Positions 26,981 through 36,263 are shown, counted from the stretch's first letter. The stretch: DNA of 64,000 nt from Proteobacteria bacterium ST_bin11 (GCA_002083615.1 MSXO01000017.1:25304-89303), one strand, 5' to 3'. Made by a program: numbers and translations. The notes: generated by a model from the sequence alone, not told the origin.

Positions 26981-28499
26981 TCGTTTATTGCTGGTCGAAT
27001 CCGAGCTAGATACCTTGTTTCTAGTAAGTCAATTGCTGAATAGCACCCATGACTTACGTACCAAACTAAAGGGCATCCTGGAGATATTACACAAGCGTAA
27101 CGGCCTGCATTTCGGCATGATCACCCTACGCGGTGTCGATGACGACAGCATGAGCATTTGCGAAATCTATGGTGAAGGCATAGATCGCTCCGTGCGTTAC
27201 CAACCTGGCGAAGGCCTGGTTGGCGCTATCCTCGACGAAGGCAGCACCATTGTGGTGGAGCGCATCGCCGATGAGCCACGCTTTTTAAGCCGCCTAGGGG
27301 TCTACAATCCGGATTTACCGTTTATAGGCTCCCCGCTAGCCATCGAGCAAGGCGAAGTGGTTGGCATTTTGGCCGCACAGCCCTGCAGCTCAACGTTTTT
27401 GGGGGAACGCGCCCGTTTCATGGAGATGGTTGCCAACCTGATCGCCCAAAGCGTGAACATGCTCCGGGTGATGGAGCGCAAGCAAAACGAACTGACCAGC
27501 GAACGCGACTATTTAAAACAAGCACTGGTCAAAAACTACCGTTTCGAAAATATCATCGGTCATTCCGAGCCGATGTTGAGAGTATTCGACATCATTCGTC
27601 AAGTAGCGAAATGGCATACCACCGTACTGATTCGTGGCGAATCCGGCACCGGCAAGGAAGTCGTTGCCAGTTCGATCCACTTCAATTCGGCTTGCGCCAA
27701 CGGCCCCTTTCTTAAGTTGAATTGCGCCGCGTTGCCCGACACCTTATTGGAATCTGAATTGTTCGGCCATGAGAAAGGCGCTTTCAGCGGCGCGATTGGT
27801 CAACGTAAGGGCCGTTTCGAACTGGCGGACAATGGCACACTGTTTCTTGACGAGATTGGCGAGATTTCCGCATCCTTCCAGGCCAAATTATTGCGCGTAC
27901 TGCAAGAAGGCGAATTCGAGCGCGTCGGCGGCGTCAGAACGCTTAAAGTAAACGTGCGGATTATTGCTGCCACCAACCGCAATCTGGAACAGGAAGTGGC
28001 CGAAGGCAATTTCCGCGAGGACTTGTATTATCGTTTGAACGTGATGCCCATCAATATGCCACCACTCCGCGAACGTATCGAGGACATCCCCGAATTGGCC
28101 AGCTTTTTGTTAAACCGGATTTCCCGCCAGCAAGGCGGTCGGCCTTTGGAAATCAAGGAAAGCGCGATTCGGATTTTGATGAAACACGAGTGGCCAGGCA
28201 ACGTCCGCGAATTGGAAAACCGCCTGGAACGCGCGGCGATTATGAGCCAGGAAGGCATTATCGATCGCGAAGTCATTGCCAGCACCGGCCTGGAAAATGA
28301 GATCGGCATCAGCCGCACCCCGCAATCCATCAAACATATCGATCTACACGACGAGAATATGGACGAACGAGAGCGGGTGATTGCCGCGTTGGAACAAAGC
28401 GGCTGGGTACAAGCGAAGGCGGCTAGATTACTGGACATGACGCCGCGGCAGATCGCCTATCGGATTCAAACCTTGAATATCAACGTAAAGCAGATTTAG
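26973..28499 (+). CDS. nifA: NifA, sigma-54 activator of nitrogen-fixation genes (GAFSGA variant)
   Basis: 508 residues. GAF domain ~20-165; AAA+ domain ~190-425 with Walker A GESGTGKE and Walker B GTLFLDEIGE; Fis-type helix-turn-helix at the C-terminus (AKAARLLDMTPRQIAYRI). The interdomain linker lacks the cysteine motif of oxygen-sensitive NifA, consistent with control by NifL. The sigma-54 contact loop reads GAFSGA, with Ser272 instead of the usual Thr. Coupled to nifL by an 8-base overlap. Confidence 0.95.
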   Translation: MSDRLLLVESELDTLFLVSQLLNSTHDLRTKLKGILEILHKRNGLHFGMITLRGVDDDSMSICEIYGEGIDRSVRYQPGEGLVGAILDEGSTIVVERIADEPRFLSRLGVYNPDLPFIGSPLAIEQGEVVGILAAQPCSSTFLGERARFMEMVANLIAQSVNMLRVMERKQNELTSERDYLKQALVKNYRFENIIGHSEPMLRVFDIIRQVAKWHTTVLIRGESGTGKEVVASSIHFNSACANGPFLKLNCAALPDTLLESELFGHEKGAFSGAIGQRKGRFELADNGTLFLDEIGEISASFQAKLLRVLQEGEFERVGGVRTLKVNVRIIAATNRNLEQEVAEGNFREDLYYRLNVMPINMPPLRERIEDIPELASFLLNRISRQQGGRPLEIKESAIRILMKHEWPGNVRELENRLERAAIMSQEGIIDREVIASTGLENEIGISRTPQSIKHIDLHDENMDERERVIAALEQSGWVQAKAARLLDMTPRQIAYRIQTLNINVKQI

Positions 28500-28567
28500 G
28501 GAACCACCGCGCCCATGGCTCAGAGGCGCTTGCCCCCGCCCTATACAATGCGACTGTATTGAATGCG

Positions 28568-29200
28568 TTAAAGCTTATCCCCCACTATCTGGTAAATCTG
28601 TTCGGTAGCCTGTTCGCCAGTTTGCAACAAACTATCCAGCTCGGCGAGTTGGACTTCGGCAAAGGCTCTGTCCTTCAAACTTGCAGCGTTGATTCGCACA
28701 TTCAGGGCCGCACTTTTTAATCCGGCGTAAGCCGCCATCACGGCCACACCAGCATCGCTGATCAGGCCCAGATTGCCGTACTCTGCGGCCAGCCGGCTCA
28801 ACTCGATAGCTTTGGCGCAGGCTTTCGCGCATTCCAGGGGCACCAAAGTGGCATCTCTTAACGCAAGTTGAATTTGCTCGGTGCGCTGGCTTTTCTCTTC
28901 GTCAGTGCTTTTCGGTAAGCCGTAACAGGCCATCAATTTGTCAAACACATCGACATCGGCTTTGATCATAGCCATTAAGGTTTGACGCAGGGTTTCGGAT
29001 TCCGCCAGCAAGACCTGCATCTGCGCTTCCACTGCCGCGTATTTAGGCTTGCCGATGGTCAGGTTACAAACCATGCTGATCAAGGCTGCGGCTTGCGCGC
29101 CCATTACCGCCGCCGCACTGCCGCCACCAGGGGTGGCTTGCTTGCTGGCCAACTCGTCCAGAAACGTTTCCACCGATTTATCTTTGATTTCGCTCATCAA
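28568..29200 (-). CDS. fchA: Cyclodeaminase/cyclohydrolase family protein (FchA-like methenyl-THF cyclohydrolase)
   Basis: 210 residues, all-helical. The start matches the FTCD cyclodeaminase/FchA family (SVETFLDELASKQATPGGGSAAA) and continues with ALISMVCNLTIGKPKY. FchA interconverts methenyl- and formyl-tetrahydrofolate in C1 metabolism, which fits a methylotroph. Lies 11 bases after cysS, probably one operon. Formiminotetrahydrofolate cyclodeaminase is the main alternative; no formiminotransferase domain is fused. Confidence 0.85.
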   Translation of the reverse strand: MMSEIKDKSVETFLDELASKQATPGGGSAAAVMGAQAAALISMVCNLTIGKPKYAAVEAQMQVLLAESETLRQTLMAMIKADVDVFDKLMACYGLPKSTDEEKSQRTEQIQLALRDATLVPLECAKACAKAIELSRLAAEYGNLGLISDAGVAVMAAYAGLKSAALNVRINAASLKDRAFAEVQLAELDSLLQTGEQATEQIYQIVGDKL

Positions 29201-29211
29201 CTTACCTTATT

Positions 29212-30660
29212 TTACCGGTGCCAATCAGTCGTTCCATCCGGTCTATCTTTAATCACGATACCAAGCTTATTCAGCTCATCCCGAATAAGATCAGCCAATG
29301 CCCAGTCTTTGGATTTTTTGGCCTCAAGTCTTTCTTGAATACGTTCTTGCACCCAATCATCTCCTCCTTTCTCAATAATTTTTACAGAAACAGAGTCAGA
29401 GATAGCTACGGAATCAACGACATGATCCAAGGAAACGCGACGCGGGCTTTTTAACCAGTCTCCAGGGTTCTCCTGCAATATCCCTAGTAAGCCACCTAGT
29501 TTTTTTAAAACGGTAGCCAAACTAGCTTCTTTTCCAGCGTCATTTCGCTCTCTTGCCTTATTAAGTTCCTTTGCCACATCAAACAAAATTGCTAAAGCAA
29601 CTGGAGTGTTAAAGTCATCATCCATCGCGCGCTCAAAGCGCCGTAGATACTCGACATCGATAACTTCATCCACGACATCAATATCTTTAAGAGCTGTGTA
29701 TAGACGTGTTAGTGCAGATACCGCCTCATCGAGCTGTTCAGACGAATAGTTCAAGGGGCTACGGTAATGACTAGATAAGATAAAAAAACGGATAACATCT
29801 GGGCGTGGATATTGTTTCAACACCTCACGCACGGTGAAAAAATTACCCAGTGATTTGGACATCTTTTCTTCGTTGACTCTTACAAAGCCGTTATGCATCC
29901 AGTAATTAACAAAAGGCTCACCCGTTGCGCCTTCCGACTGGGCGATCTCGTTTTCATGGTGAGGAAATTGTAAGTCCATGCCGCCGCCGTGAATATCAAA
30001 ATGATTTCCCAGGCAACAGGTGGACATTGCCGAACATTCAATATGCCATCCCGGTCTACCCTGCCCCCATGGCGAATCCCAATAAGGCTCGCCGGGCTTG
30101 GCCATTTTCCACAGCACAAAATCCAGTGGGTCACGTTTGGCGGTATCGACATTAACCCGCTCGCCCGCCTGCAAGTCTTCGATATTTTTACCGGACAATT
30201 TGCCGTATCCATCAAAGCGATTTACCGCATAAAACACATCGCCATTACTGCCAACATAGGCAAAATCTCGCTCAATTAATGTCGAAATCATTTTAACGAT
30301 GTCGGTGATTGATTGTGTAGCTTTGGGTTCGATATCCGGCGGCAACACCGACAAAGCCCGTTCGTCTTCGTGCATCGCTTGGATGAAACGCTCGGTTAAC
30401 GCGGTAAACGCCTCACCATTCTCGTTGGCACGCTGAATAATCTTGTCGTCGATGTCGGTAATGTTTCTTACGTAAGTCAGCTGATACCCAGCATGCCGCA
30501 AATAGCGAGCAACAGTGTCAAACACGACCATTACCCGCGCATGGCCGATATGGCAATAGTCGTAAACCGTCATACCGCAGACATACATGCCGACTTTACC
30601 CGGCTGTTTAGGGGTGAACTCTTGCTTACTTCTGGTGAGCGTGTTGTAAATTTTCAGCAT
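29212..30660 (-). CDS. cysS: Cysteinyl-tRNA synthetase
   Basis: 482 residues from the ATG at 30660 (MLKIYNTLTRSKQEF, the normal family start); an in-frame upstream start at 30696 would add 12 unlikely residues. Class I signatures are seen: HIGHARVMV near residue 32 and KMSKSLGNF around 269. Zinc-binding Cys and His residues are present (YVCGMTVYDY, GWHIECSAMS, HHENEIAQSE). Essential cytoplasmic enzyme. AT-richer codons than its neighbours in the first half of the track region 29300-29800. Confidence 0.97.
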   Translation of the reverse strand: MLKIYNTLTRSKQEFTPKQPGKVGMYVCGMTVYDYCHIGHARVMVVFDTVARYLRHAGYQLTYVRNITDIDDKIIQRANENGEAFTALTERFIQAMHEDERALSVLPPDIEPKATQSITDIVKMISTLIERDFAYVGSNGDVFYAVNRFDGYGKLSGKNIEDLQAGERVNVDTAKRDPLDFVLWKMAKPGEPYWDSPWGQGRPGWHIECSAMSTCCLGNHFDIHGGGMDLQFPHHENEIAQSEGATGEPFVNYWMHNGFVRVNEEKMSKSLGNFFTVREVLKQYPRPDVIRFFILSSHYRSPLNYSSEQLDEAVSALTRLYTALKDIDVVDEVIDVEYLRRFERAMDDDFNTPVALAILFDVAKELNKARERNDAGKEASLATVLKKLGGLLGILQENPGDWLKSPRRVSLDHVVDSVAISDSVSVKIIEKGGDDWVQERIQERLEAKKSKDWALADLIRDELNKLGIVIKDRPDGTTDWHR

Positions 30661-30774
30661 GACGATGATAAATGGATGCAGCGAAACATCTGGCAATCTA
30701 TCAAGATTTCGACTTCTCTTTCAAGATAAAAACACATAGAATTCGCGGCTTGCAGCGATATTAAGGAGCTTTTA

Positions 30775-31356
30775 ATGCGCACCCCACTGGTTTACCTGAT
30801 GCTGTTTTTGTTCTCAACCCTTTCATTTGCAACAGAAAATAAAATGTCCAATACACATAGCAAAGTCAAATTAACTACCTCACTAGGCGATGTCGTCATC
30901 CAATTGGAAGACGAAAAAGCGCCGGTTTCCGCCGCCAATTTTCTGGCTTATGTAAAACAAGGATTTTATTCTGGCACCATTTTCCATCGGGTAATTCCAG
31001 GCTTCATGGCGCAAGGCGGCGGTTTCGACAGCACGTTTAAACAGAAAGAAACCAATGCGCCCATCAAAAACGAGGCCGAGAACGGCCTAAAAAACAAACG
31101 CGGCACCTTGGCGATGGCGCGCACCAACGATCCGCATTCGGCGACTGCACAATTTTTTATCAACTACAAAGATAACTCATTTCTGGACCACACCAGCCCT
31201 AGCCCGAGCGGTTGGGGTTATGCGGTATTCGGTGAAGTGATCGAGGGCATGGAAGTCGTGGATAGCATGGCCAAACAAGCGACGGGCAGCCGCGGTCCAC
31301 ATCAGGATGTGCCAAAAACCGACATCGTCATCGAGAAAGCCGAAGTTATCGAATAA
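30775..31356 (+). CDS. Periplasmic peptidyl-prolyl isomerase, cyclophilin type
   Basis: 193 residues with a signal peptide (cleavage near LSFATE), then a cyclophilin domain (~30-190): FHRVIPGFMAQGGGF and MARTNDPHSATAQFFIN hold the catalytic Arg and core Phe/Gln residues. AAGGAG ribosome site precedes the ATG. A PpiA-like periplasmic folding catalyst is most likely. It is divergent from cysS, a common neighbour arrangement. A perfect 13-bp hairpin follows the stop. Confidence 0.93.
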   Translation: MRTPLVYLMLFLFSTLSFATENKMSNTHSKVKLTTSLGDVVIQLEDEKAPVSAANFLAYVKQGFYSGTIFHRVIPGFMAQGGGFDSTFKQKETNAPIKNEAENGLKNKRGTLAMARTNDPHSATAQFFINYKDNSFLDHTSPSPSGWGYAVFGEVIEGMEVVDSMAKQATGSRGPHQDVPKTDIVIEKAEVIE

Positions 31357-31361
31357 GGATT

Positions 31362-31395
31362 AGCGGCTTCCGCCAGACTCCAGGCGGAAGCCGCT
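31362..31395 (+). terminator. Perfect 13-bp hairpin between ppi and lpxH, covering the lpxH ribosome site
   Basis: AGCGGCTTCCGCC (31362-31374) pairs perfectly with GGCGGAAGCCGCT (31383-31395) over an 8-base loop. It looks like a terminator but lacks a T-run, and its 3' arm contains the purine-rich segment that would serve as the lpxH ribosome site. Confidence 0.6.
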
Positions 31396-31396
31396 A

Positions 31397-32131
31397 TTGC
31401 TAGACGTGAAGCAAGACATACTATTCATATCCGACTTGCATTTAGCTTTCGAGAAACCGGAGATAACCCGGCGTTTCTTAAGCTTCTTGCAGCAGCGCGC
31501 CATCGCCGCGAAATCGCTCTACATTCTTGGCGATTTATTCGATGCCTGGATCGGCGATGACGATAATACCCGGCCCATACCGACCATCAAAAAGGCGCTC
31601 AAACAACTTACTGATTCGGGCACCGAGATTTTTCTGCTACAGGGCAACCGCGACTTTTTGCTGGGCAAAGGTTTCTGCGAGGAAACCGGCATCCGCTTGT
31701 TGGACGAATTTGCCGCCATAGAATTGGGTAGCGAGCGCATCTTGTTGACCCACGGCGATCTACTCTGTAGCGACGATCTGGCTTATCAAGCCTTTAGGCT
31801 AAAATCGCACAGCCCGCAATGGCAACGAAATGTACTGTCTAAACCTTTGTGGCTGCGACTGATAGCCGCGCGCTGGTACAGATTCCGTAGTTATTATCAC
31901 AAACGCGGTAAAACGCTGGACATTATGGATGTCAATCAAGATACCGTTTTTGAATCGCTGCGCACATACGCCTGTGCCACCTTGATTCATGGGCATACGC
32001 ATCGACCGAAACTGCACGAATTTATGCTCGACGGCAAGCCGGCAAAGCGCTATGTATTGGCGGATTGGAAAGCAGAGGGCGCAGAAGTTTTATGCTGGCG
32101 CAACGATAACTTCAAAACAGAGCCTGTCTAA
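31397..32131 (+). CDS. lpxH: UDP-2,3-diacylglucosamine diphosphatase LpxH
   Basis: 244 residues if the TTG at 31397 is the start; a GTG at 31406 is an equally possible start. Calcineurin-like metal motifs are present: ISDLHLAF, ILGDLFDAWIGDD, LQGNRDFLLG, THGDLLC and HGHTHRP. It cleaves UDP-2,3-diacylglucosamine to lipid X in lipid A synthesis at the inner membrane. The start region lies at the foot of a strong hairpin, so translation may be limited or controlled there. Confidence 0.95.
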   Translation: MLDVKQDILFISDLHLAFEKPEITRRFLSFLQQRAIAAKSLYILGDLFDAWIGDDDNTRPIPTIKKALKQLTDSGTEIFLLQGNRDFLLGKGFCEETGIRLLDEFAAIELGSERILLTHGDLLCSDDLAYQAFRLKSHSPQWQRNVLSKPLWLRLIAARWYRFRSYYHKRGKTLDIMDVNQDTVFESLRTYACATLIHGHTHRPKLHEFMLDGKPAKRYVLADWKAEGAEVLCWRNDNFKTEPV

Positions 32132-32198
32132 ACAAGCAACCGCGACAATGCCAAAACAGCACTAACCGCGCTCAGTCACTATAAATGGTCCAGTAAGG

Positions 32199-32250
32199 CG
32201 TCTATGTATCTCCTATAACCGCAAACTAAGCGGTTCAATCGGCATAGACG
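32199..32250. other. Two-tier inverted repeat between lpxH and the protease gene
   Basis: CGTCTATG (32199-32206) pairs with CATAGACG (32243-32250), and inside it AACCGC pairs with GCGGTT (32217-32222 with 32230-32235). It could be a terminator for lpxH, or part of a leader or small RNA. Confidence 0.4.
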
Positions 32251-32398
32251 TTCCCCTAATCTTTACAATGCGCCTAGCCTGAAGCTAATACCTATCTATT
32301 TCCGAACGACTGTTAATTCACGATGTCTCCCGCATTCATGCTAAGTTAGGCTAAACTTTCCAAGCTACGCCAACTAAGGACCCATAAATCCTCCAGCC

Positions 32399-33175
32399 AT
32401 GAAAAAACCGACTCTTTATCTCTTGGCGCTATCTACCGGATTATCCGGAATCTCCCTAAGTCATGCCAATGAAAATAACCTCCCAGACATTCTTGACCGC
32501 ATCAAACCCGGAATCGTAGCCATTGGCACGTATATGCCAACCCGCAATCCGCGCGCGGTTTTCCTAGGCACCGGATTCGCCGTTGCCGATGGCAGAAAAG
32601 TAGTCACCAATGCGCACGTCACAGCGAAAAAACTTGATGGTGAACACCTAGAGCGTTATGCGGTTTTTTATCGCCACCAAGAAAAAGAGCAAATGCAAAT
32701 TGCGGAGCTCGTCGTTACCGATGAAGATCACGATTTGGCCCTACTTAAGCTAGACGGCGGAGCCTTACCGCCCCTAGAAATCGGTGAATCCCCTAGAGTC
32801 CGAGAAGGCGAGCAATACGCCTTTACCGGTTACCCGATAGGCATGGTGCTGGGTTTGTACCCAGTCACTCACCGGAGCATCATCGCCGCCATTTCGCCCA
32901 ATGCCATACCGGCCATAGCTACTCGCCAGCTCAATGTCAACATGCTGAAGCGGCTGCAGACCCCTTTCAATATCTTTCAATTAGACGCCACCGCTTATCC
33001 AGGCAATAGCGGTAGCCCCTTATACAATATAAATTCCGGAAAAGTTATTGGTATCATTAACAAGGTATTTGTGCAGGGTAGTAAAGAAAATGCGATATCC
33101 AATCCCAGCGGGATTACCTACGCCATACCCGCTGAACATATCAAGACGCTTCTAAACGAGAATATCGTCAAATAG
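32399..33175 (+). CDS. Secreted trypsin-like (Deg-type) serine protease
   Basis: 258 residues with a signal peptide (cleaved near LSHA). Catalytic triad: His73 (TNAHV), Asp112 (DEDHDLALLK) and Ser204 (YPGNSGSP). No PDZ domain follows, unlike DegP/DegS. It lies 31 bases before the EpsB-type sugar transferase gene on the same strand, and such proteases occur in exopolysaccharide/PEP-CTERM loci, so a role in envelope maturation is plausible but unproven. Confidence 0.87.
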   Translation: MKKPTLYLLALSTGLSGISLSHANENNLPDILDRIKPGIVAIGTYMPTRNPRAVFLGTGFAVADGRKVVTNAHVTAKKLDGEHLERYAVFYRHQEKEQMQIAELVVTDEDHDLALLKLDGGALPPLEIGESPRVREGEQYAFTGYPIGMVLGLYPVTHRSIIAAISPNAIPAIATRQLNVNMLKRLQTPFNIFQLDATAYPGNSGSPLYNINSGKVIGIINKVFVQGSKENAISNPSGITYAIPAEHIKTLLNENIVK

Positions 33176-33206
33176 TTATTAGTCAGGAGCTAAGCGGTAG
33201 CCTTAT

Positions 33207-34595
33207 ATGATAAGAATTTTTCGACATTACATTTCCACCGCCTATCTGTGGTTGCTTATGGCGGAGTCGCTAGTGTTTTATTTAGCAATGTATTGCGGCG
33301 CGGGCCTGCGATTTTTACACACAGCGTCCTGGTATTCCCAATCCGAGCTTGCAGCTTCAGCCGCGGTTTTTTCTATTGTGTTCATTGCCAGCTGCTCCGG
33401 CTTGGGCTTGTACCGAAAAACACTGGATAAAGAAGAATACAATATTCTACAGCGCATCAGTTTTAGCTTTGCTGTTGCGGTTTTTATTCTGGCCTTCATT
33501 TACTACATCATCCCGGACTTGATGCTCGCGCGTAGCGTTTTAATTTCGGCGATTATTTTTTCATTTGTAGGTTTATTGCTAACGCGCTATTTGTTTTACC
33601 GCTTCGTTAATCTGGATAATTTAAAACGCCGGGTATTGGTGGTGGGTTGCGGGCAAAGAGCGGGCGAGCTTAGTGTCGTTAACTCCAGCTACATTTACAA
33701 AGGCTTTGAAATTGTCGGCTACATCACCCTGGAGGACGAACCGCTAAGTGTCCCTCACGCGATAGCCCTGAATGAAAAAATCAGGTTAACGGACATTGTT
33801 GAGGCAGCCAACGTCGATGAAATAGTCATTGCTGTCGATGATAGGCGCAAAAAGTTGCCAGTCGAAGAACTGCTTGACATCAAAATGTCCGGCGCCCTAA
33901 TCATGGACCTACAAACCTTCTATGAGCGAGAACAACGTCTGGTTTTTCTCGAGGCGTTGAGCCCAAGTTGGCTGATGTTCTCCGATGGTTTTGTCAGTGG
34001 CGGATTACGCCCCATCGTAAAGCGCAGTTTCGACATAGTAGCCAGCCTATTGTTGCTTTCCGTTAGTTGGTGGCTGATGATCCTCACGATGCTGGCAATC
34101 TATATCGAAAGCGGCTTCGGTGCGCCGGTTTTCTACCGGCAAAAGCGCGTCGGCTACCGAGATGTTCCTTTCGACGTCATCAAATTTCGCAGCATGCGTA
34201 TCGATGCTGAAAAAAATGGCGCGCAATGGGCGAGCCAAACCGATGATCGCGTCACTCGCGTCGGCAAAGTGATTCGTAAATATCGGATAGACGAGTTGCC
34301 GCAACTGCTAAATGTATTGAAGGGTGACATGAGCTTTGTAGGCCCCCGTCCAGAGAGGCCTGAATTCGTCAAAGGTTTTGAAGAAAATATTCCATACTAT
34401 AAAGAAAGACATAGGGTAAAGCCCGGCATAACCGGCTGGGCGCAACTCTGTTATCCCTACGGCGCAAGCGAATACGATACCCGACAAAAACTGCAGTTCG
34501 ATTTGTATTACGTCAAAAACTACAGTCTCTTTCTGGATTTGACGATCATGCTCAGTACTGTGGAAGTGATCTTGTGGGGGAAAGGAGCGAGGTAA
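33207..34595 (+). CDS. EpsB-type polyprenyl glycosylphosphotransferase (exopolysaccharide initiation)
   Basis: 462 residues. Four N-terminal membrane helices, a nucleotide-binding-like middle domain (VLVVGCGQRAGEL), and a C-terminal sugar transferase domain from ~270: KRSFDIVASL, FRSMRIDAE, DELPQLLNVLKGDMSFVGPRPERPEF. The end (YPYGASEYDTRQKLQFDLYY) is typical of the EpsB subgroup linked to exosortase/PEP-CTERM systems. It would transfer the first sugar-phosphate to undecaprenyl phosphate. No other eps genes are adjacent. Confidence 0.9.
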   Translation: MIRIFRHYISTAYLWLLMAESLVFYLAMYCGAGLRFLHTASWYSQSELAASAAVFSIVFIASCSGLGLYRKTLDKEEYNILQRISFSFAVAVFILAFIYYIIPDLMLARSVLISAIIFSFVGLLLTRYLFYRFVNLDNLKRRVLVVGCGQRAGELSVVNSSYIYKGFEIVGYITLEDEPLSVPHAIALNEKIRLTDIVEAANVDEIVIAVDDRRKKLPVEELLDIKMSGALIMDLQTFYEREQRLVFLEALSPSWLMFSDGFVSGGLRPIVKRSFDIVASLLLLSVSWWLMILTMLAIYIESGFGAPVFYRQKRVGYRDVPFDVIKFRSMRIDAEKNGAQWASQTDDRVTRVGKVIRKYRIDELPQLLNVLKGDMSFVGPRPERPEFVKGFEENIPYYKERHRVKPGITGWAQLCYPYGASEYDTRQKLQFDLYYVKNYSLFLDLTIMLSTVEVILWGKGAR

Positions 34596-35366
34596 TTCCT
34601 CCTGTGAAGAGAGGCGGGGGATATTACGAAAGCACTCTTTTAAGTACTTGGAACGATTATTATCCCGATGGCTTATATGGGGGCTATGGATTGCTGCAAA
34701 AAGTCGAGTGATCAAAAGAGTTTTGGCGGTGCAACCAAGCTGCACCGACTAATACCGACAATCCGGATGAGTTTACCCTTAGACTTTCTTAAGGCTAGTG
34801 AATCCACTGCACAGCTTGGCTGGTTTAGGGTTGAAAAAGACAATCTAGGGCTATTAGACGAGGATCATCCTCGGCCCTCATTAAAGTGACTTTTTGACGC
34901 TAAGGAACCTCTGATTAACGCAACCTTTCAATAAAGGAATATTTGCACGCCATTGATTTTATTAAAATTTAAATTCGAGATACCGAATTAATCAGAAGTT
35001 TCCTAATCACACAAACGCTTTATCATGCAGGCTAACTAGCCAATCTGTAAGCTGTTTAATTTTTTTGCTCAGTAACTATTGAAAACCAACCATATTTTTA
35101 TTGAATCTATAGGGACTTTAGTGATGCTCTTCAGTATTCAGTATTCAGTACGCTATATCGGCGCTAAAAAGCGCTGCAGTTTCTAGCAAAATACAATTAA
35201 TTGAAAAAATTTTTGGAAATTTATTTATATTTATAACCAGATACTGTGGCGTAATACGGATTTAAACTCAACCGAAAATCTATAATCAACTAAATATATT
35301 GTTTAACCAAATATTTTATAGCTTTCATTAAAATAATTTAGTTATGCAAAACAAAAAATAGGTTAA
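34596..35366. other. 771-base AT-rich interval with a MITE-like element
   Basis: Contains the 100-bp element at 34904-35003, a 2.7-copy tandem repeat of CAGTATT (35132-35150) and a small hairpin GCGCT-AAAA-AGCGC (35161-35174). A 73-codon open frame (34668-34889) has no recognisable domain. The right half is very AT-rich and probably holds the promoter of the DevBCA-like genes. Confidence 0.55.
34904..35003. mobile_element. 100-bp MITE-like element with imperfect terminal inverted repeats
   Basis: The left end GGAACCTCTGATTAA (34904-34918) and right end TTAATCAGAAGTTTCC (34988-35003) are imperfect inverted repeats differing by one indel and one substitution. A TAA triplet flanks both sides (34901-34903 and 35004-35006), as expected for a TNA-type 3-bp target duplication seen in part of the IS5 family. 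No coding capacity. Confidence 0.65.
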
Positions 35367-36263
35367 ATGAATTTAATTATGTTTCCTAGCAAAGCCACTA
35401 TAATTTTTATACTTTCAATCCTTGTTTTCACGCCGGCATTCGCCAGCCCAAGCAACGAACTCAATGCAGTGGGAGCATTAGGTAGAATAGAACCTAGATC
35501 GCGAGTAATTAGAGTATCCCATAATGCCGGCGCAGAGGGAGTAAACCTACAACAGTTGTTCGTAAATGAAGGCAACGAAATTAGCAAAGGAGAAACATTA
35601 GCATTCCTAGCTGATCATGATAAAAAACAAGCTGATGTCGAGGCAGCAAACGCGAGCATTTTGGCCCTAAATGCTAAGTTGGCTTCCGAAAGAATTAACT
35701 TAACTTATGCAGAAAAGGAGTTTCAGCGTTACCAATCATTAGCACCCAGTTTTTCCGCGAGTCGCTCCCTAATTGATGCTAAGCAATTAGCATTTCAACA
35801 ATCACAAGCAATCGTTCGACAACTTAAAGCAGAGATAGCCACCGCACAAGCAAATAAAAAAATCGCTGAAGAGGAGCTAAAAAATACCGTTATTTTGGCC
35901 CCGTTGAGCGGGACAATTTTGAAAATTCACACCTGGCAAGGCGAGAGAATTAGAGACGAGGGCCTGTTAGAAATGGCTGATTTATCTCAACTGGATGTGG
36001 TGGCGGAAATCTACGAATCCGACCTCCCCAAAATCAGAGTGGCCCAGAAAGCTGACATCAAACTCAACGGCGTCGAAGCCTCTTACAGCGCGATTGTCCG
36101 AGAAATCGGCTTCCAAGTTAGAAAAAACGATCAAAATGACACGGACCCGCTCGCTGACCGCGACAACCGAATAATAGAGGTACGTTTGACACTCGATGAC
36201 CGAGCTGTTAACGATTTACGACATCAAATATACCGTCAAGTCCAAGTGCGGATATTGATGTGA
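35367..36263 (+). CDS. DevB/HlyD-type membrane fusion protein
   Basis: 298 residues with an N-terminal signal/anchor helix. A biotinyl-lipoyl-like segment (VGALGRIEPRSRVIRV) leads into a long alpha-helical hairpin (~85-170), then a second lipoyl half (APLSGTILKIHTWQGERI) and a beta-barrel. This is the periplasmic adaptor of a tripartite exporter. It is shorter than the usual DevB. It overlaps the permease gene by 4 bases. Confidence 0.87.
   Translation: MNLIMFPSKATIIFILSILVFTPAFASPSNELNAVGALGRIEPRSRVIRVSHNAGAEGVNLQQLFVNEGNEISKGETLAFLADHDKKQADVEAANASILALNAKLASERINLTYAEKEFQRYQSLAPSFSASRSLIDAKQLAFQQSQAIVRQLKAEIATAQANKKIAEEELKNTVILAPLSGTILKIHTWQGERIRDEGLLEMADLSQLDVVAEIYESDLPKIRVAQKADIKLNGVEASYSAIVREIGFQVRKNDQNDTDPLADRDNRIIEVRLTLDDRAVNDLRHQIYRQVQVRILM

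Noticed and set aside
34668..34889. 73-codon plus-strand frame next to the MITE-like element
   Set aside because: No recognisable family or good start region; could be a fragment of something lost but cannot be supported.
35132..35150. Short tandem repeat CAGTATT x2.7 as a possible CRISPR or phase-variable tract
   Set aside because: Too short, no spacers, and not within a coding region or clear promoter element.
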